Shown piece after piece: positions 1-12,300 of a DNA stretch of 64,000 nt. The DNA comes from Heligmosomoides polygyrus polygyrus (Eukaryota > Nematoda > Chromadorea > Rhabditida > Heligmosomidae). Made by a program: the position numbers and the translations under genes. The stretch is from contig OX377204.1 of assembly GCA_947396885.1 (NCBI GenBank), forward strand, positions 47,975,139-48,039,138, in the 5' to 3' direction. The notes beneath the pieces were generated by a model. That model was given only the letters and a program-made list of their open reading frames with translations, did no database searches and had not been told where the DNA came from. The stretch's first letter is position 1. Each line of letters opens with the position of its first letter.

Positions 1-140
1 TTTTCGCGCCGCCTGGTCGAATCTATCCCGAGCATCGTGCCGCGCTGCGCAGCGGCGCAAGTATAAACTAGGGCTAAACCAGGAGCAGATCCATCAACGA
101 TACCGCCGGCATCATCTCATCGCGAATTCACCATACCGGC

Positions 141-440
141 CTACGTAGTATAGTTGTGCTCTCCAAAAAATTTCGAATAACCGGATATATTCGAATAGCG
201 ACGAATCTCGAGCATTCGTTTTTTCGAGCATTCAAATTCAAATACATTCGAAAATCGCGTTTTTTCGAGCATTCGAATTCGAATACATTCGAAAATCGCG
301 TTTTTTCAAGCATTCGAATTCGAATACATTCGAAAATCGCGTTTTTTCGAACGTTCGAATGCGAATATTCGAATTTGAATAGAAATATTCGAATTCGAAT
401 TCTCGAATATTCATTCGGGCACAACTATACTTCGTAGTAA
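141..440. mobile_element. MITE with terminal inverted repeats and internal 52-bp tandem repeats
   Basis: The ends are inverted copies: TACGTAGTATAGTTGTGC at the left and the complement of TACGAAGTATAGTTGTGC at the right. The interior repeats a unit of about 52 bp built on TTCGAATTCGAATACATTCG, itself palindromic, so all six frames give repetitive low-complexity peptides. No transposase is present. The superfamily cannot be told from the termini. Confidence 0.7.
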
Positions 441-479
441 AAGATACAGAATTCGACACAATTTTACCACACCGCATGC

Positions 480-790
480 TCATGAACCGCGGTATCAGGT
501 TTGACGATATTTTTCACCGTTAGCGGCCGAGATGAATCGAGCCCCAGGAAAACCGAATCCCCGACCTCCTTCGCATGAAGCAACGACACCACCCACCGCG
601 CACCGAGCCGCTTGCAGGAGACTGCATCGCGGGCGTACAAAAGACCCCCAGTGCTCCTGAGGCGCCGATTCCATAGTAACTTCACACTAATTGAGGGGTG
701 CGGGTTCTTCCTACACAAATCGCCCTCTCCTCCCCGTCCAGACAAACGCTTCAGACCCTTTCTTCCTAAGTGGAACGTGAAAACACAACT
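480..790 (-). repeat. tRNA-derived SINE-like repeat, family A, copy 1
   Basis: On the minus strand this reads as a degenerate tRNA head: an A-box-like segment near 590-610 and a B-box-like GGGGATTCGG near 562. It is followed by a body shared with copies at 21540-21835 and 22930-23190, for example GAGGCGCCGATTCCA and CACTAATTGAGG. It is the most diverged of the three copies. No coding potential is credible here. Confidence 0.5.
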
Positions 791-1112
791 GCAGTGCACA
801 AAATCGGCAGTGAGACTGACAGATAGCTAAGTCGTTCAACACAGGGCAAAGCGAAAGCAGGTCCACGCCACGTACCCGATCAACGACTGACGACCTCCCA
901 GTCGGACTCGTCGCTCTTCGCCGTACAGTTTCTCGGTGAGTCTACTTTCTTCTCGTCTTCAGGCTGACCGAGACACTTTCGTAGCGCATGGATTTGCTAA
1001 AACAACGCAAGAGACAGGTAATAAAGGAAAAAGCTGCTCTAATGCCCACTTCCAGGAACTGTCATTTCGCAAACTGCGAAAAGACCAAGAACTTGCAACT
1101 GAAAGAACTCAT

Positions 1113-1284
1113 CTGGGGTCGGATTCATCAACGACGTGCAGCAACTTAACAGAGAAAATTACAGCCGAAATCCTTGATAGCGCAGCTTATCAAGCGATAT
1201 GGTGAGCGATAAGCCGCGTTGATTGAGCTTTCCGCGGTGAATTCTCTGTTAAATTGCTGTAAGTCTTGATGAATCCAGTCCTGG
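1113..1284. repeat. Imperfect palindrome (hairpin MITE-like)
   Basis: Two arms of about 80 bp are inverted copies with a loop of about 12 bp. GGATTCATCAA and CTTAACAGAGAA on the left match their complements on the right. It is non-coding. Size and shape suit a small foldback element. Confidence 0.6.
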
Positions 1285-1855
1285 TGGGAAGGCATACAAG
1301 GCCAGCCGATCACTACTGCTACCAACACATAAGGCCTCCCACAGAGAGAACAAACAAGTGACTCTCGAAACGTCATGTTTCGAGGTTAGCCAGTGCGATT
1401 AAGAGCAGTGTTTGAAAAGACTAGTGATGAACAGTCGTTGAGAAGCGCGGTTCCGAATGGAGGGCGTGCAACACCTGACTCTTCACATTTTGTTTGCTTC
1501 CTCGACAGAACGAATTTAAAACGGCTAAATTCACATGCACCAGTAGATCTACGCCTGCGATCAAGAGAGCGAGTTAGTCGTGATGTGTGCCAGGTGTCCT
1601 CCAATCCTTACGCCACGGGATTAGAGGACCATTTCGATGGAAAGCAGATGATTCACCGCGAACTCAGGGATTTTACAGGATCCGCATCCGTCACACTAAA
1701 ATTGAGATTCTGTGGAATGACTTCTGAACGCTGGGAGGTCGATAAAACTCGTCAGCTCGATTCCTCACATTTCAACTAGGGATGGGCATGAGGCGTAGTT
1801 CCTTCCCATTATTTGAGTGTAGCCACATACGCGCATAGCTCTGTTGATGTATTAT

Positions 1856-3083
1856 TGTCCAGAAAGTTTCTACAGAAATACTTACAAAATAGCACAATTT
1901 TTATCAACATTTTATTAATCAACCAAATTATTTCCGTCAACATCGACTACTCTCCGCCAACACTCCGCGAGACTTCGAATTCCTCCGGCGTAGAAATCCG
2001 GCGACTTGGAGGCGAAAAAAGCTCGGAGCTCATTTTCGAGGTGGTCACCATCTTCATAACGCTTCCTTTCCAGATGATGCTGAATTGATCGAAAAAGGTG
2101 GTAGTCACTTGGAGCCAGATCTGGGCTGTACGGTGGACGCAGCAGAGCTTCCCATCCGAGTACCAGAATTTTCTGAGAAGTCGTCTTCGCGATGTGTGGG
2201 CGCGCGTTATCGTGCAGCAAGCGAACTTTGTCGAGCCTGGGCTGTTCCTTGCGCATCTTGTCGGACAGTCTCTGCAGTTGGGTAGCGTAGACCTCGGCAG
2301 TGACAGTCGTGCTGTCAGGCAGCAGCTCGAAATGGTAGATCCCGTAAACTCCTCACCAGACGCTCAGCATGACTTTCCTCACACGAATCTCACGTATTAC
2401 GAAAGATTTCGGTACTTCGTCGCGTTGGCACCACGCACGTTTACGAGCGCCGTTGAAGTAGAGGACCCAATTTTTGTCTCCTGTGACGATGGTGTCCAAC
2501 CACTTGAAGGTGCGACCTCGGAAGGCAAGTGCATATGATCAGACGTCTTCGCGATTGTCGTCGGTCAGTTCGTGTGGGAGCCACTGACCGAGCTTTTTAC
2601 CCATTCCAGCCCATTGAGATCGCAGTTCACTGTCCACGGTGGATCGGGAACAACCAAAAGCAGCAGCAAAATAACGCACACCTTCATATGGATGCTGCTC
2701 CGCCACGTTCCTCAGTTCATCCAAAGATATCGTTCTCGGTCGACCAGAGCGTGGCTCATCTTCGAGACTCCTGTTCCCGCTTCTGAAGCGTTCGAACCAG
2801 CTATACACAGACCGTACAGAAGGAGCTTCAGAGCCGAATACACGACACGAGTTTCGATAGGCTTCTGCAGCGGAGTGCCCAGATTCAAACTCGTAAAGGA
2901 GTACGTGTCTAATATGGGTAGAGAGTTCGGCCATCGTACAGTGAAATAGGCAAGATGGAGCTGGATATGTTATACAGATACAGCAGGATAGTGTCTTTAT
3001 ATAGCACTTATGTTGAAAACTTCAGAACATTCTAGAAAAATCTGGAACATTGCGAAGTTTTCTGCAGATACTTTCTGGACACC
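1856..3083 (-). mobile_element. Mariner-family DNA transposon (inactive)
   Basis: The ends carry inverted repeats: TGTCCAGAAAGTTTCTACAG at the left, and at the right the complement of TGTCCAGAAAGTATCTGCAG with a TA just outside. Between them lies one minus-strand transposase frame of mariner length. Mariner elements move by cut-and-paste into TA. The element sits about 140 bp beyond the likely stop codon of the coiled-coil gene, so it may lie in or near that gene's 3' flank. A mariner called bandit is known from dog hookworm; whether this is the same lineage needs an alignment. Confidence 0.9.
1915..2934 (-). pseudogene. Mariner transposase with two in-frame stops
   Basis: One reading frame of 339 codons runs from ATG at 2934 to the stop at 1915, the usual mariner length. 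The N-terminus has the helix-turn-helix region including SVRSVYSWFERFRSGNRS and the linker SGRPRTI. The catalytic triad is visible: D in VTGDKNWVLY, D in LLHDNARPH, and D in YSPDLAPSDYHLF. The last two are separated by 34 residues, which is the D34D signature of mariner. TGA codons at 2536-2538 and 2353-2355 interrupt the same frame without a shift. The protein is therefore dead although its catalytic residues survive, which suggests a fairly recent loss. Confidence 0.9.
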
Positions 3084-3224
3084 CTAATAGAAACACCCTT
3101 ACAAGTGATACGCCTGCTACCATCGTATTTGCATAACTGCATAACTGATCGCAACGACCACACCTACTGTGACGATTTTTGGAGCAATGCAGACCCTGGG
3201 AAAGGAGATCGAACTGTCGCTACC

Positions 3225-3303
3225 CTATTCGTCAACTTTAAGCTTCTTGTTAGACACATCGAGAACACGCACCACATCTTCCCGCGTAGTGGCCGCTTCG
3301 TAC
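3225..3303 (-). CDS. Likely terminal exon with stop codon
   Basis: Acceptor GCTATAG|GTACG, 25 codons [20 protein letters not shown] then LKVDE and TAG at 3225-3227. It needs one base from the previous exon, whereas exon 25 ends in phase 0, so at least one exon between 3303 and 3776 is missing from this model. It could instead belong to another gene. Confidence 0.4.
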
Positions 3304-6300
3304 CTATAGCATAAGCGTTGGAGTCTTCGATCTCGGCTACCCATGGAATTCGACAAGAACGGGAAAAATCCGTTTATAATGTGCAGATTAATCGCAAACA
3401 CCGGACTGGAGCTCAGATACCAGACCATGAACTCCACACATCCTCCTAACCTCATCCTATGCACTGTCTTCGTGAAAATTCTGTCCAGCCATCACTGCCG
3501 TTTCTCACTCTGCCGAAACAAGAATGATCCACCCATTCTTATCAGCACGAGAGAGAATCTCGTAACGAGCCCGATGCTGTCACGCTGGGTCGGATATGAA
3601 AGTGTTGGCAGCAGCTCAGCGCCTGTAACTGATACCACGAAGGGATCTCAGGCGGACCATGCTCTAGCAGCGTTGCAAAAGCAGTAACACGGACGAGGGT
3701 TAGGACGTCGTCATGCCCTCTAGTGCAGAAATGATGCAACGAAAAACTTCGTGAACGAATAAACGATGCACATACCTTCTTAAGGAATTCGCACTCCCTA
3801 AGCTCTTTTCGGAGACGGTTAGCGGAAGCTATCACTCCATTCTGAACACATATTTACATGCAAAGAACACAGTCGACGAACACGAGGAAGCGCTAGAAAG
3901 TGCACAGACACATGCAGCACTACGAGAACATAAACAGAGGGACTATTCGGGAAAGCTCTGACGAGCATACATGCAACAAAAAAGGTTCGCTCATTTTCAC
4001 TCATTTGTTACACAGGGAACGACCTTCTTCCAAACTAGTCCAGTGGAGTGCCCTTATGTTTCAATATTTATCTTCTTTTTAGGATGGACTGGTTCGGACA
4101 CTGTGAGGGACAGAAGGAATGCTCGCAAGGCTTTGAAAACAGTTCTGGAACGAAACAGGAAGGTAAAGAATTGATCGCAGGCTACACACCGAATAGGGTT
4201 ATAGCACAAACTGATTTGTATTTTCCCTGGTCAGAGAATTCTGGTCGTCTTAACTGCTCCACAGAGGTGCATAGCCAAACCGCAGCGCTCGCAGTAGACG
4301 CTTCACTGGAGTCAGTACTTCCCGCCGGCAACAGTTTTCAGGGTTCCAAAATTTCTACGGTGCATAAGATTAAGCAACGTTTATCCAATACAACACCTCG
4401 CAAACACAGTGACAGCTTCAAAGCAGGATAAGCTTCTAACAATGCACCGTAGCAGCTCTACAGAGACCAATTCAGGCTTACCGCCGTAAGCTGCTACACA
4501 CACTACCCAATCAGCGTGCAGAAACAGTTATGCATACTCTGACGTTTCCCGATCGAGATTCATCCAAAAAACGCAAAAAAGTCCGCATGCGCAGTTACCC
4601 GTCTTCATTTACGAGCTTGTGACACCAAGCTGCTATGGAAACCGTAGATCGCAGTCTTCTACATGGGTCAACTCAGCTCTTCAGTCTCGCGAGAGCATTG
4701 AGTGGTCTCCAGAGCAATGCAAGCGAATCGGCGTTATCAATGCATCGCTAAAAATTAATCGAATTCTACGACACACTACGAACGTGACCTCAGGTTGAGG
4801 AACGCTCAGTAGGGTGAAGGAGGGATTTCGAAAGGGCTTCATAACTAGGTCGCAGCACTCAACCAGCAGCATCAAAGGCACGTAGGGTGGCTTGCACGGT
4901 ACTGGTATCAAACGCGTAGAAGGAAGAAGAAAACAATGGAGTCTGATACAGAGGGACTTTCCGCGACTTTCGAAGAAAATTCGCAGAGAATGGGCCCTCA
5001 TTTCTTGTCGTTGTACCTAGCTTGCAATACCAAGCTACAAAACTCTCAAGAAAGTTGTTGATGCGTGTTGTAGTTGAGATAGTTGCAAAGAATTCTTTAG
5101 CACAACGAGCGATTCCTTACAGCTTTGTCCAACTCTCTTTCCAATTGAGCAACTTTTTCCTTGTAGAAAGCTTCTCGCTCGTCGACACCCAATTCGATTT
5201 GCGAAAGCAGAACTGCCTGAAAATGCCATAATCTGATGTCCATAACGGGTGACAGAAACCGTCGAGGAGGACACCAACTCACCAGACTATTGAACGCACT
5301 CTTATAGTGCTCCAGCTCCTCCAAAGTTGCTGATGAGGTCTGAAATAATGGTGGATACCGTTATGGACACTGAATAGAAGGACATTTTAACACTAGTCAT
5401 ACCGGCTCCTAAGTCCTTGAAACCTTGGCCTTGTTAATTACTACTGTCAGTGATATATTGTGCCACACGAATTTTTTAGGTGGACGAATTTATCCAGCAA
5501 GGATGTCGAGACCTCAGTCACTGGATAAATTCATCCACCTAAACAAAAAACTCGTGTGGCATAATATATCGCTAACAGTAACAATAGACCTAGCGTAGCT
5601 TTGAATTTAACACTTTCTCAGATGGAATAAACGACAAACATCTGCTTCATCTCCAGCTTGATGAGTTCGAACATCGTTGAGGACAGACTTCAAGGAGTTT
5701 CCGAGCTCATTTACGTATTCCGCGTAGCTCTAAATGAAAGAGAATATAAAGTCTTAGACCTTGAAAATCAAATGCTGCGGAATTCTGCTAATTGTAAAGG
5801 TGACCGATTCCTTTTCTAAAGGTTAATGTGGGATAGGGCTCAAAATTGCAGCAGACTGGTAGTTAAGAATCGAGTAGCGTTGCTCAGAAATATATTTATT
5901 GCACGCAACCAGAAATTCTGGTCCACACGCCACTAGCGGCGTTCACCACGATAAGAGAAAATTAAACCGCTTACTCCTTGTTTGGCAGCCTTACCCTCGA
6001 AAGAGCATAGACCACGACGGTAAGAGATCACTTCAACGCCCAACAGCTTCAAATTTGCGCTCCTATTATGTAAAAAGAAGGCATAGTATTACCCTGCATA
6101 AACCGAAAGACAGCTTCGAAGAAGAAAAGCTCTCTCGCTACTCGACTCTAGTTTATTCAGCACCAAAAATGACAAGCTGCGCGAATTCGCGAGAAAATTA
6201 GCCTGTCGAACGCATGGCATTTGTCAAACATCTGGGGAGGAAGTGGTGTTTCTCTCATCTCTCAATAAACGAGCCGAACTTTTCGTCGCTTAATCCACAA

Positions 6301-9300
6301 GCACACGGAACTTCCAGGAACATCTGTGAAGAACGTTGAATTCAAGGTTCTGAAGTGCAAGCGTACGGAGAGCAGTACCAGATGGTACAGCGATGTCACA
6401 AGCTCTAGGCAAGTCGCAGATTAGCGAGTCATAGCATCGCTGCAGTATGCCAAACAAATACCCGTCGTCTACTTGTGAGATTGTTTACCTCTGAAAAGCA
6501 CCTCAACCCAATCTCCTACTCCACGTTGCGCCACATGTCAACAGGAGTAAACATAAGACATACCGTGTCCTTGTCCAGAGGAGAATTCACTATGCTTCCT
6601 ATAGCGGACGCAACAAGTTCCCTTTCCTCCAGCAGTTGAGCTCGGCAGGTGTCATGCTTCACCTGGGAGAAAAACGGAACCTCAGTGTGCATGTGCAAGG
6701 TCTTCCCTAATATCTACTGCTGGTTTGTATGCTAGTAACACTTCAGTTTTCAAAGGAATGACAGTCAACCTCTGGGTGAATTCAGCGGGGCATATAGAGG
6801 ATCCAATAACACGGAAAGCTAATAGCGGAACGGTTGACGTATCTCCTACAATAACGAAAAACGCTTTTCAAAAAAAAAAATGTACAGCAAGTCTGCAGTA
6901 GAAACAAAAAGGTCGGGAACTTGGCGCAAAATGACAAAGCCGAAGATCAAAGAATCTGACATTCGATTCACGCTGCCTGGCGTTTACAAGAGGACAACAG
7001 AAGCCGAGCAAGCGGCATAGTGGAATCAGGCTTGGAGTTACTGAATTCTCAAAACCGTCGCAAAGACCTCGACCCAGATCGGAATTGATATTTGAAATTC
7101 ACCTGCTCAGGTTTCGGGTGAATGGTAGCATTCTTTGAAATTCCCTCCTGAAGCTGCCTTTCCAAAACCGCTACATCATCGAGAATTTTGAAATTTCGTT
7201 TGCGAAGCTCCTGAAATAAACAGTTTTGCTCTAGCAGGCTTGCATTGCACAACGTTTAACTTTTACAAAAACACGTTAACGACTAGATTAGTAGTCGGTC
7301 GATCCGTTTTGTTCGGACTTGACTCGACTAGTAGAAAAATCTGCCCAACAAATCGAGAAGCGTTGGCTGAATGAGACAGAAGAATTAATACGAGATCAAT
7401 TGGTCGCGAGGAGAGCAGCCAAGCAGATCCTGTTAACGAGCTAATCACTACAAACGGTCTCTGATGGTAGCTTAGGGAGATTCTGTACCTCATCCGCTCC
7501 TTCCCAGGTAAATGAAAAAACTACACGAAGGATGAGCACACAGCGATTCAGTAAAACGGCAGCAGGAATTCGAGCTATACCTGGTTCCTCTCTGAGATGC
7601 AGTGACATGTCAAAGTTCGCTGGTTCTTCAATGCCGTTCTTAATCAATGCCAACTTCGTAACCTACATATCACTCACGAGGGAGGTCAGTGAACTCGGTC
7701 CGGAGATTTTGAACGAGACCTATATGGTCTTGTAGGGCATCGGACGTGGATCACAGAACTGTGTTTCGTTTTTGCGTTTTTTGTTTTTGTTTTTTCTTTT
7801 TTTAAATGCCTCTGGGTGGTCCAGAAATGGCAAAATATTGTATCACTTCAGGGCGGACTGATAAGGCAAACACCTGGAATGACCCTGCCGTGTTCAGAAC
7901 TTAACTTACAAAGGTTTGGAGCTCAAATTAAAGTTAGATTGCAGTAATACAATAATTTCCTACGTTTCCTAGACGAAACTGCAGTGCACATTCAAGTGAT
8001 ACATTCACATCAATGGTGGCAGCGAATGGATGGCCGAGTGGATAGCGCGGCGGGCTTATGGGAGGGGGTCGATTGTTCGATTACGGGGGTGTCTATGCGA
8101 TTTGCTCTGTTGAGTGCTCCATTTCTGGCTAATAAAGAGTACATTTTGGCTTCGGTAGGATACCTTCTTCGCTTCCTAACCCCGCTTTCAACCTGTTGTC
8201 AGATGTAATGAAGCTAGTTTTGTCGTGTGGGATGATGTCGAGCGTCCATTAAACCACGCTTGTCTCGCTGAGGAAGCTCTCGTTGGATACTACCCCCATA
8301 TGACCTCAGTGGAATGTTCTCAATTAGTTTTGGAAGTGTTGCTCGCTGTCACCTTATTTGTGAACACGATCGACAAGTATTGAGTTGACCCATCATCAAG
8401 ACACGTTCATCAGATTCGTTCTTCAGATTTCTTTACAGACTGCTTTTTATCCTACGCAGCTTTCACTATTTCAGCTCACTGCTACCAAGTACAGCATATT
8501 TTATCCACCTCATGGTATTCATCTAGCTGTGTATTTTTTCCTGACTATTCTCCTATACACTTACAGTGGACGGGTCGGGGCATTGCAGCTATGACCACTT
8601 GCACTCACTCCCTCTTGAGGTGCTGATCACGGACATTATACCTGTTTTTAAAATTTCGGTATATTACGGCAGATTACGGTAGATATAGGTGAGTAAAGCT
8701 GTCCACGTTAGTGGGATCGCTTCCTTCTGCAATGTAGTCAGACTTATTTCCCAACCTTCGACTTCAACCTTCGATGGAAAGTAGTGCAAGTAAAGTGATA
8801 ATTTAGAAAAAGAGTGACAGATTCGTGGTTGGCAGTTTAAGCGATTCCCAGAGGCGAAGTCTGTGCGAAATCGCTAGTCGTGACTTCGTCACCCTTATTC
8901 ACCACTGCCCAATAATACGGCACGCCAGCGCAGCCAAAATGTACTCTTCATTAGCCAAAAAGGGAGCACCTCACAGAGCAAACCGCATAGACACCCCCGG
9001 AATCGAACCCTGGACCCCAGCCGTAAGCCCGCCGTGCTTTCCACTCGACCACAGGCCGCTGACACCATTGATGCGAATGAATCACTTGAATGTGCACTGC
9101 AGCTTCGTCTAGGAAACGTAGGAAGTTATCGTATTACTATAATCTAACTTTAATTTGAGATTCAAACCTTTTGTAGGTCAAGTTCTGAGCACGACAGGAC
9201 ATCTCCAGGTGTCGCTTTTGCCTTATCACCCCGCCCTGAAGTGATACCATTTTTGCCATTTTTGGACCACCCAAGGGCATTTAGCAAAAACGAAACACAG

Positions 9301-12300
9301 TTTTGTGATCCTTGTCCGATGCCCTACAACACCATACAGGTCTCATTCAGAATCTCTGGACCGAGTTCACTGACCTGCCTCGTCAGTCCTCCTAACAACT
9401 CCCCCACTTAATTTATTGAACATAGTAATACGGAGCTATGAGAGCCGAGTTAGCCTAGTGGTCAGTAGTGTAGTTTCATGCACAAACGGTCACAGCTTCG
9501 ACTCCCGGCTCCGGCACGCCATGCCCTGCAAAAATTGCAAAAATGGCAACGGTTCCAGCGTCAGGCCCAGGTTGACAGGCCGGCTGATGGAGAAACCTCG
9601 GCACAAAACCATGAACACAAGCCGCAATAGAATCAGTGTAAAGGCTAGGACGTCACCCGGAAGTGGCGCACAGAACCCCCGCCCGAGTTCTGTGGTCAGT
9701 ATGCGAGGGCTACCGAGGGCCGAACGAGCTCGGCTAAAAAAGCTAGTTCGACTGGGCACTCAGAATGTGGGAACGCTGACCGGAAGATCTAGGGAAGTGG
9801 CTGACCTGATGAAGCGCAGAAGGATACAAGTCCTGTGTCTGCAGGAAACGCGATGGAAAGGGGCGAAAGCCAGGGAGATCGGAGAAGGGATCAAGCTGTA
9901 CTACAACGGAGAGGACACCAAGAGGAACGGGGTAGGGATAGCTGTCGCGGAGTCCCTCAAGGATTCAGTAGCGGCTGTCCAAAGAATAAACGACCGCATC
10001 ATGTCACTGCGGCTGGACACGAAGGAGGGTTACTGGACCATCATGTCTGTCTACGCTCCGCAGACCGGATGCTCCGAGCAGGACAAGGATGACTTCTACC
10101 TCTCCCTCGAGGAAGCCATAAGGTCCGTACCAGAAGGCGACTACCTCTCCATAGCAGGGGACATGAACGGGCATGTGGGGAGTGGCAGAGGAGGAGTGGA
10201 AAGGGTTCAGGGAGGTAAAGGGATCGGCCTGATAAACCCGGATGGAGAACGAATTCTGGATCTGGCTATCGCCCACGACCTGGCTGTCTGTAGCACCTTC
10301 TTCGCGAAGAGAGAGAGAGCCATAAGGTAACCTATGCTAGCGGAGGAAGAAGGACGGAAGTAGACCACATCCTGGTTCGAAGGGCTGCCCTGAAAACAGT
10401 GCGTGATGTGACGGTCATTCCGGGAGAAGACGTGGCATCACAGCATAGACCATTGGTAGCCGAACTTAGCATACCTCTACCCACCAGGCCCAAAGTGAGG
10501 ACGGAACCCAGGATCCTATGGTGGAGACTGCGGGGTTCAGAGCGGAACGAGCTACGAAGGGCAGTGCTCGAAGCAGGCCTTCCAGATCCAGCTGGTCCCG
10601 TGAATGAGACCTGGAGGAGGGCAGCCCAAACATCCTGAGATGTGCCAAGGAAACCCTGGGAGAAACAAAAGGAGGAACCAGAGCGGATAAATCGGCATGG
10701 TTCTGGAACGAAGAGGTGCAGGCTGCGGTGAAGAGGAAGAAGGAGGCCTACAAGCTATGGCAGAAGACGAGGGCACCCGAGCATCTCACAACCTACAGGA
10801 AGTTGAAGAGGCTGGCAAAAACGGCTGTAGCAAAGGCAAATAACGCGGAAATGGATGCCCTGTACGAGAAACTAGACGGGCCAGAGGGAGAGAAGTTCGC
10901 CATCCGCCTGGCCAAGGCGCGTCATAGAGCTAGCCTAGACATTCGAATAGTGAAGACTGTGAAGAGTGCTGACGGTAGGGTGTTACGGAAGCCGGTCGAG
11001 GTCAGAGAGAGATGGAAGGAGTACTTCAAGGAACTCCTGAACGAGGAGTTCCCTCGTCGGGAGGCCGAGGAACAACAACCATCGGAAGGACCCATCCCAC
11101 CCTGGACGCAAGAAGAGGTTCGCAAGGCCATAGGGAAGATGAAACTCGGAAAGGCAGCAGGGCCTGACGGTGTGCCAGTAGAGGCTTGGAAAGTGCTCGG
11201 GGACCTCGGAATCAACTGGCTGACGCAGTTCCTCAACAGAATCACGAAAGAGGGTAAATTGCCGGATGACTGGAGGAACAGCACCGTAGTCCCCATCTTC
11301 AAGCAGAAGGGAGACGCTTCCGAATGCTCCAACTACCGAGGGATCAAACTGATCTCACACACGATGAAGATCTACGAACGACTGGTCGACTCAAGGCTGA
11401 GGGAGATGGTACCCATCTCCCAGGTGCAGTGGGGCTTCATGCCTGAGAGGTCCACCACAGACGCCATCTTCATCGCTCGTCAGGTGATGGAGAAATATCG
11501 TGAGAAACGAAAACCCTGCTACCTGACATTCCTGGACCTGAAGAAGGCCTACGACAGGCTAGCTCGGGCCGTAATCTGGAATGCCCTTCGAGGGAGAGGT
11601 GTCCCGGAACGTCTGATCACGGTCATAAGGGACATGTACGAGGGCTGGAAAGCGGCGATATGAACTCCACACGGGGTGACAAGGAAAGTGGACATCACAG
11701 TGGGGGTACACCAAGGGTCGGCTCTGAGCCCGTTCCTCTTCCTGCTGACGCTTGACTCTATAGTGAACCACCTTGAGGAAGGTCCTCTCAGAACGATCCT
11801 CTACGCGGTCGACATCGCCCTAGTAGCCGACAACCAGGAGGAGCTGGAGGAGAAGGTGCAGCTGTGGCAGAGAGCCCTCGCAGACAACAGCTTACGGCTG
11901 AACGTGAAGAAGACGAAGTTCATCAGCTCTGAGCAGTGCGCTGGATCGATCCTAGACTGCCAAGGGGAAACGATCGAGAAGGTGGAAGAATTCCGCTACC
12001 TCGGAAGTGACCTATCCGAGGAAGGAAGTGTGGACCAGGCGGTCAGGGGACGGATAAACGCAGCCTGGCTCAAGTGGAGGGAGTCCACAGGGATCCTCTG
12101 CGACCGTAGATGCTCCAGGACGCTCAAAGGCAAGCTCTATAGAACAGTTGTGATACCTGCCCTCCTCTACGGCAGTGAGTGCTGGGCCCTGGGTAAGGCG
12201 CAGGAGCGGCAACTGCACGCGGCGGAGATGAGGATGCTGAGGTGGGCATGTGTATGGACCCGTCGGGACAAGGTGCGAAACGAGGATGTTAGGACAGGGA

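Noticed and set aside
128..483. Three overlapping ORFs rich in Arg/Phe/Glu
   Set aside because: All derive from the TTCGAATTCG tandem repeat in a MITE.
2098..2949. Plus-strand ORFs of 125-146 codons across the mariner
   Set aside because: They are antisense shadows of the transposase on the minus strand, which carries the recognised motifs.
3541..3690. Possible penultimate exon reading [17 protein letters not shown] on the minus strand
   Set aside because: It needs a phase that exon 25 does not provide and has no good donor; kept out of the model although an exon is expected here.
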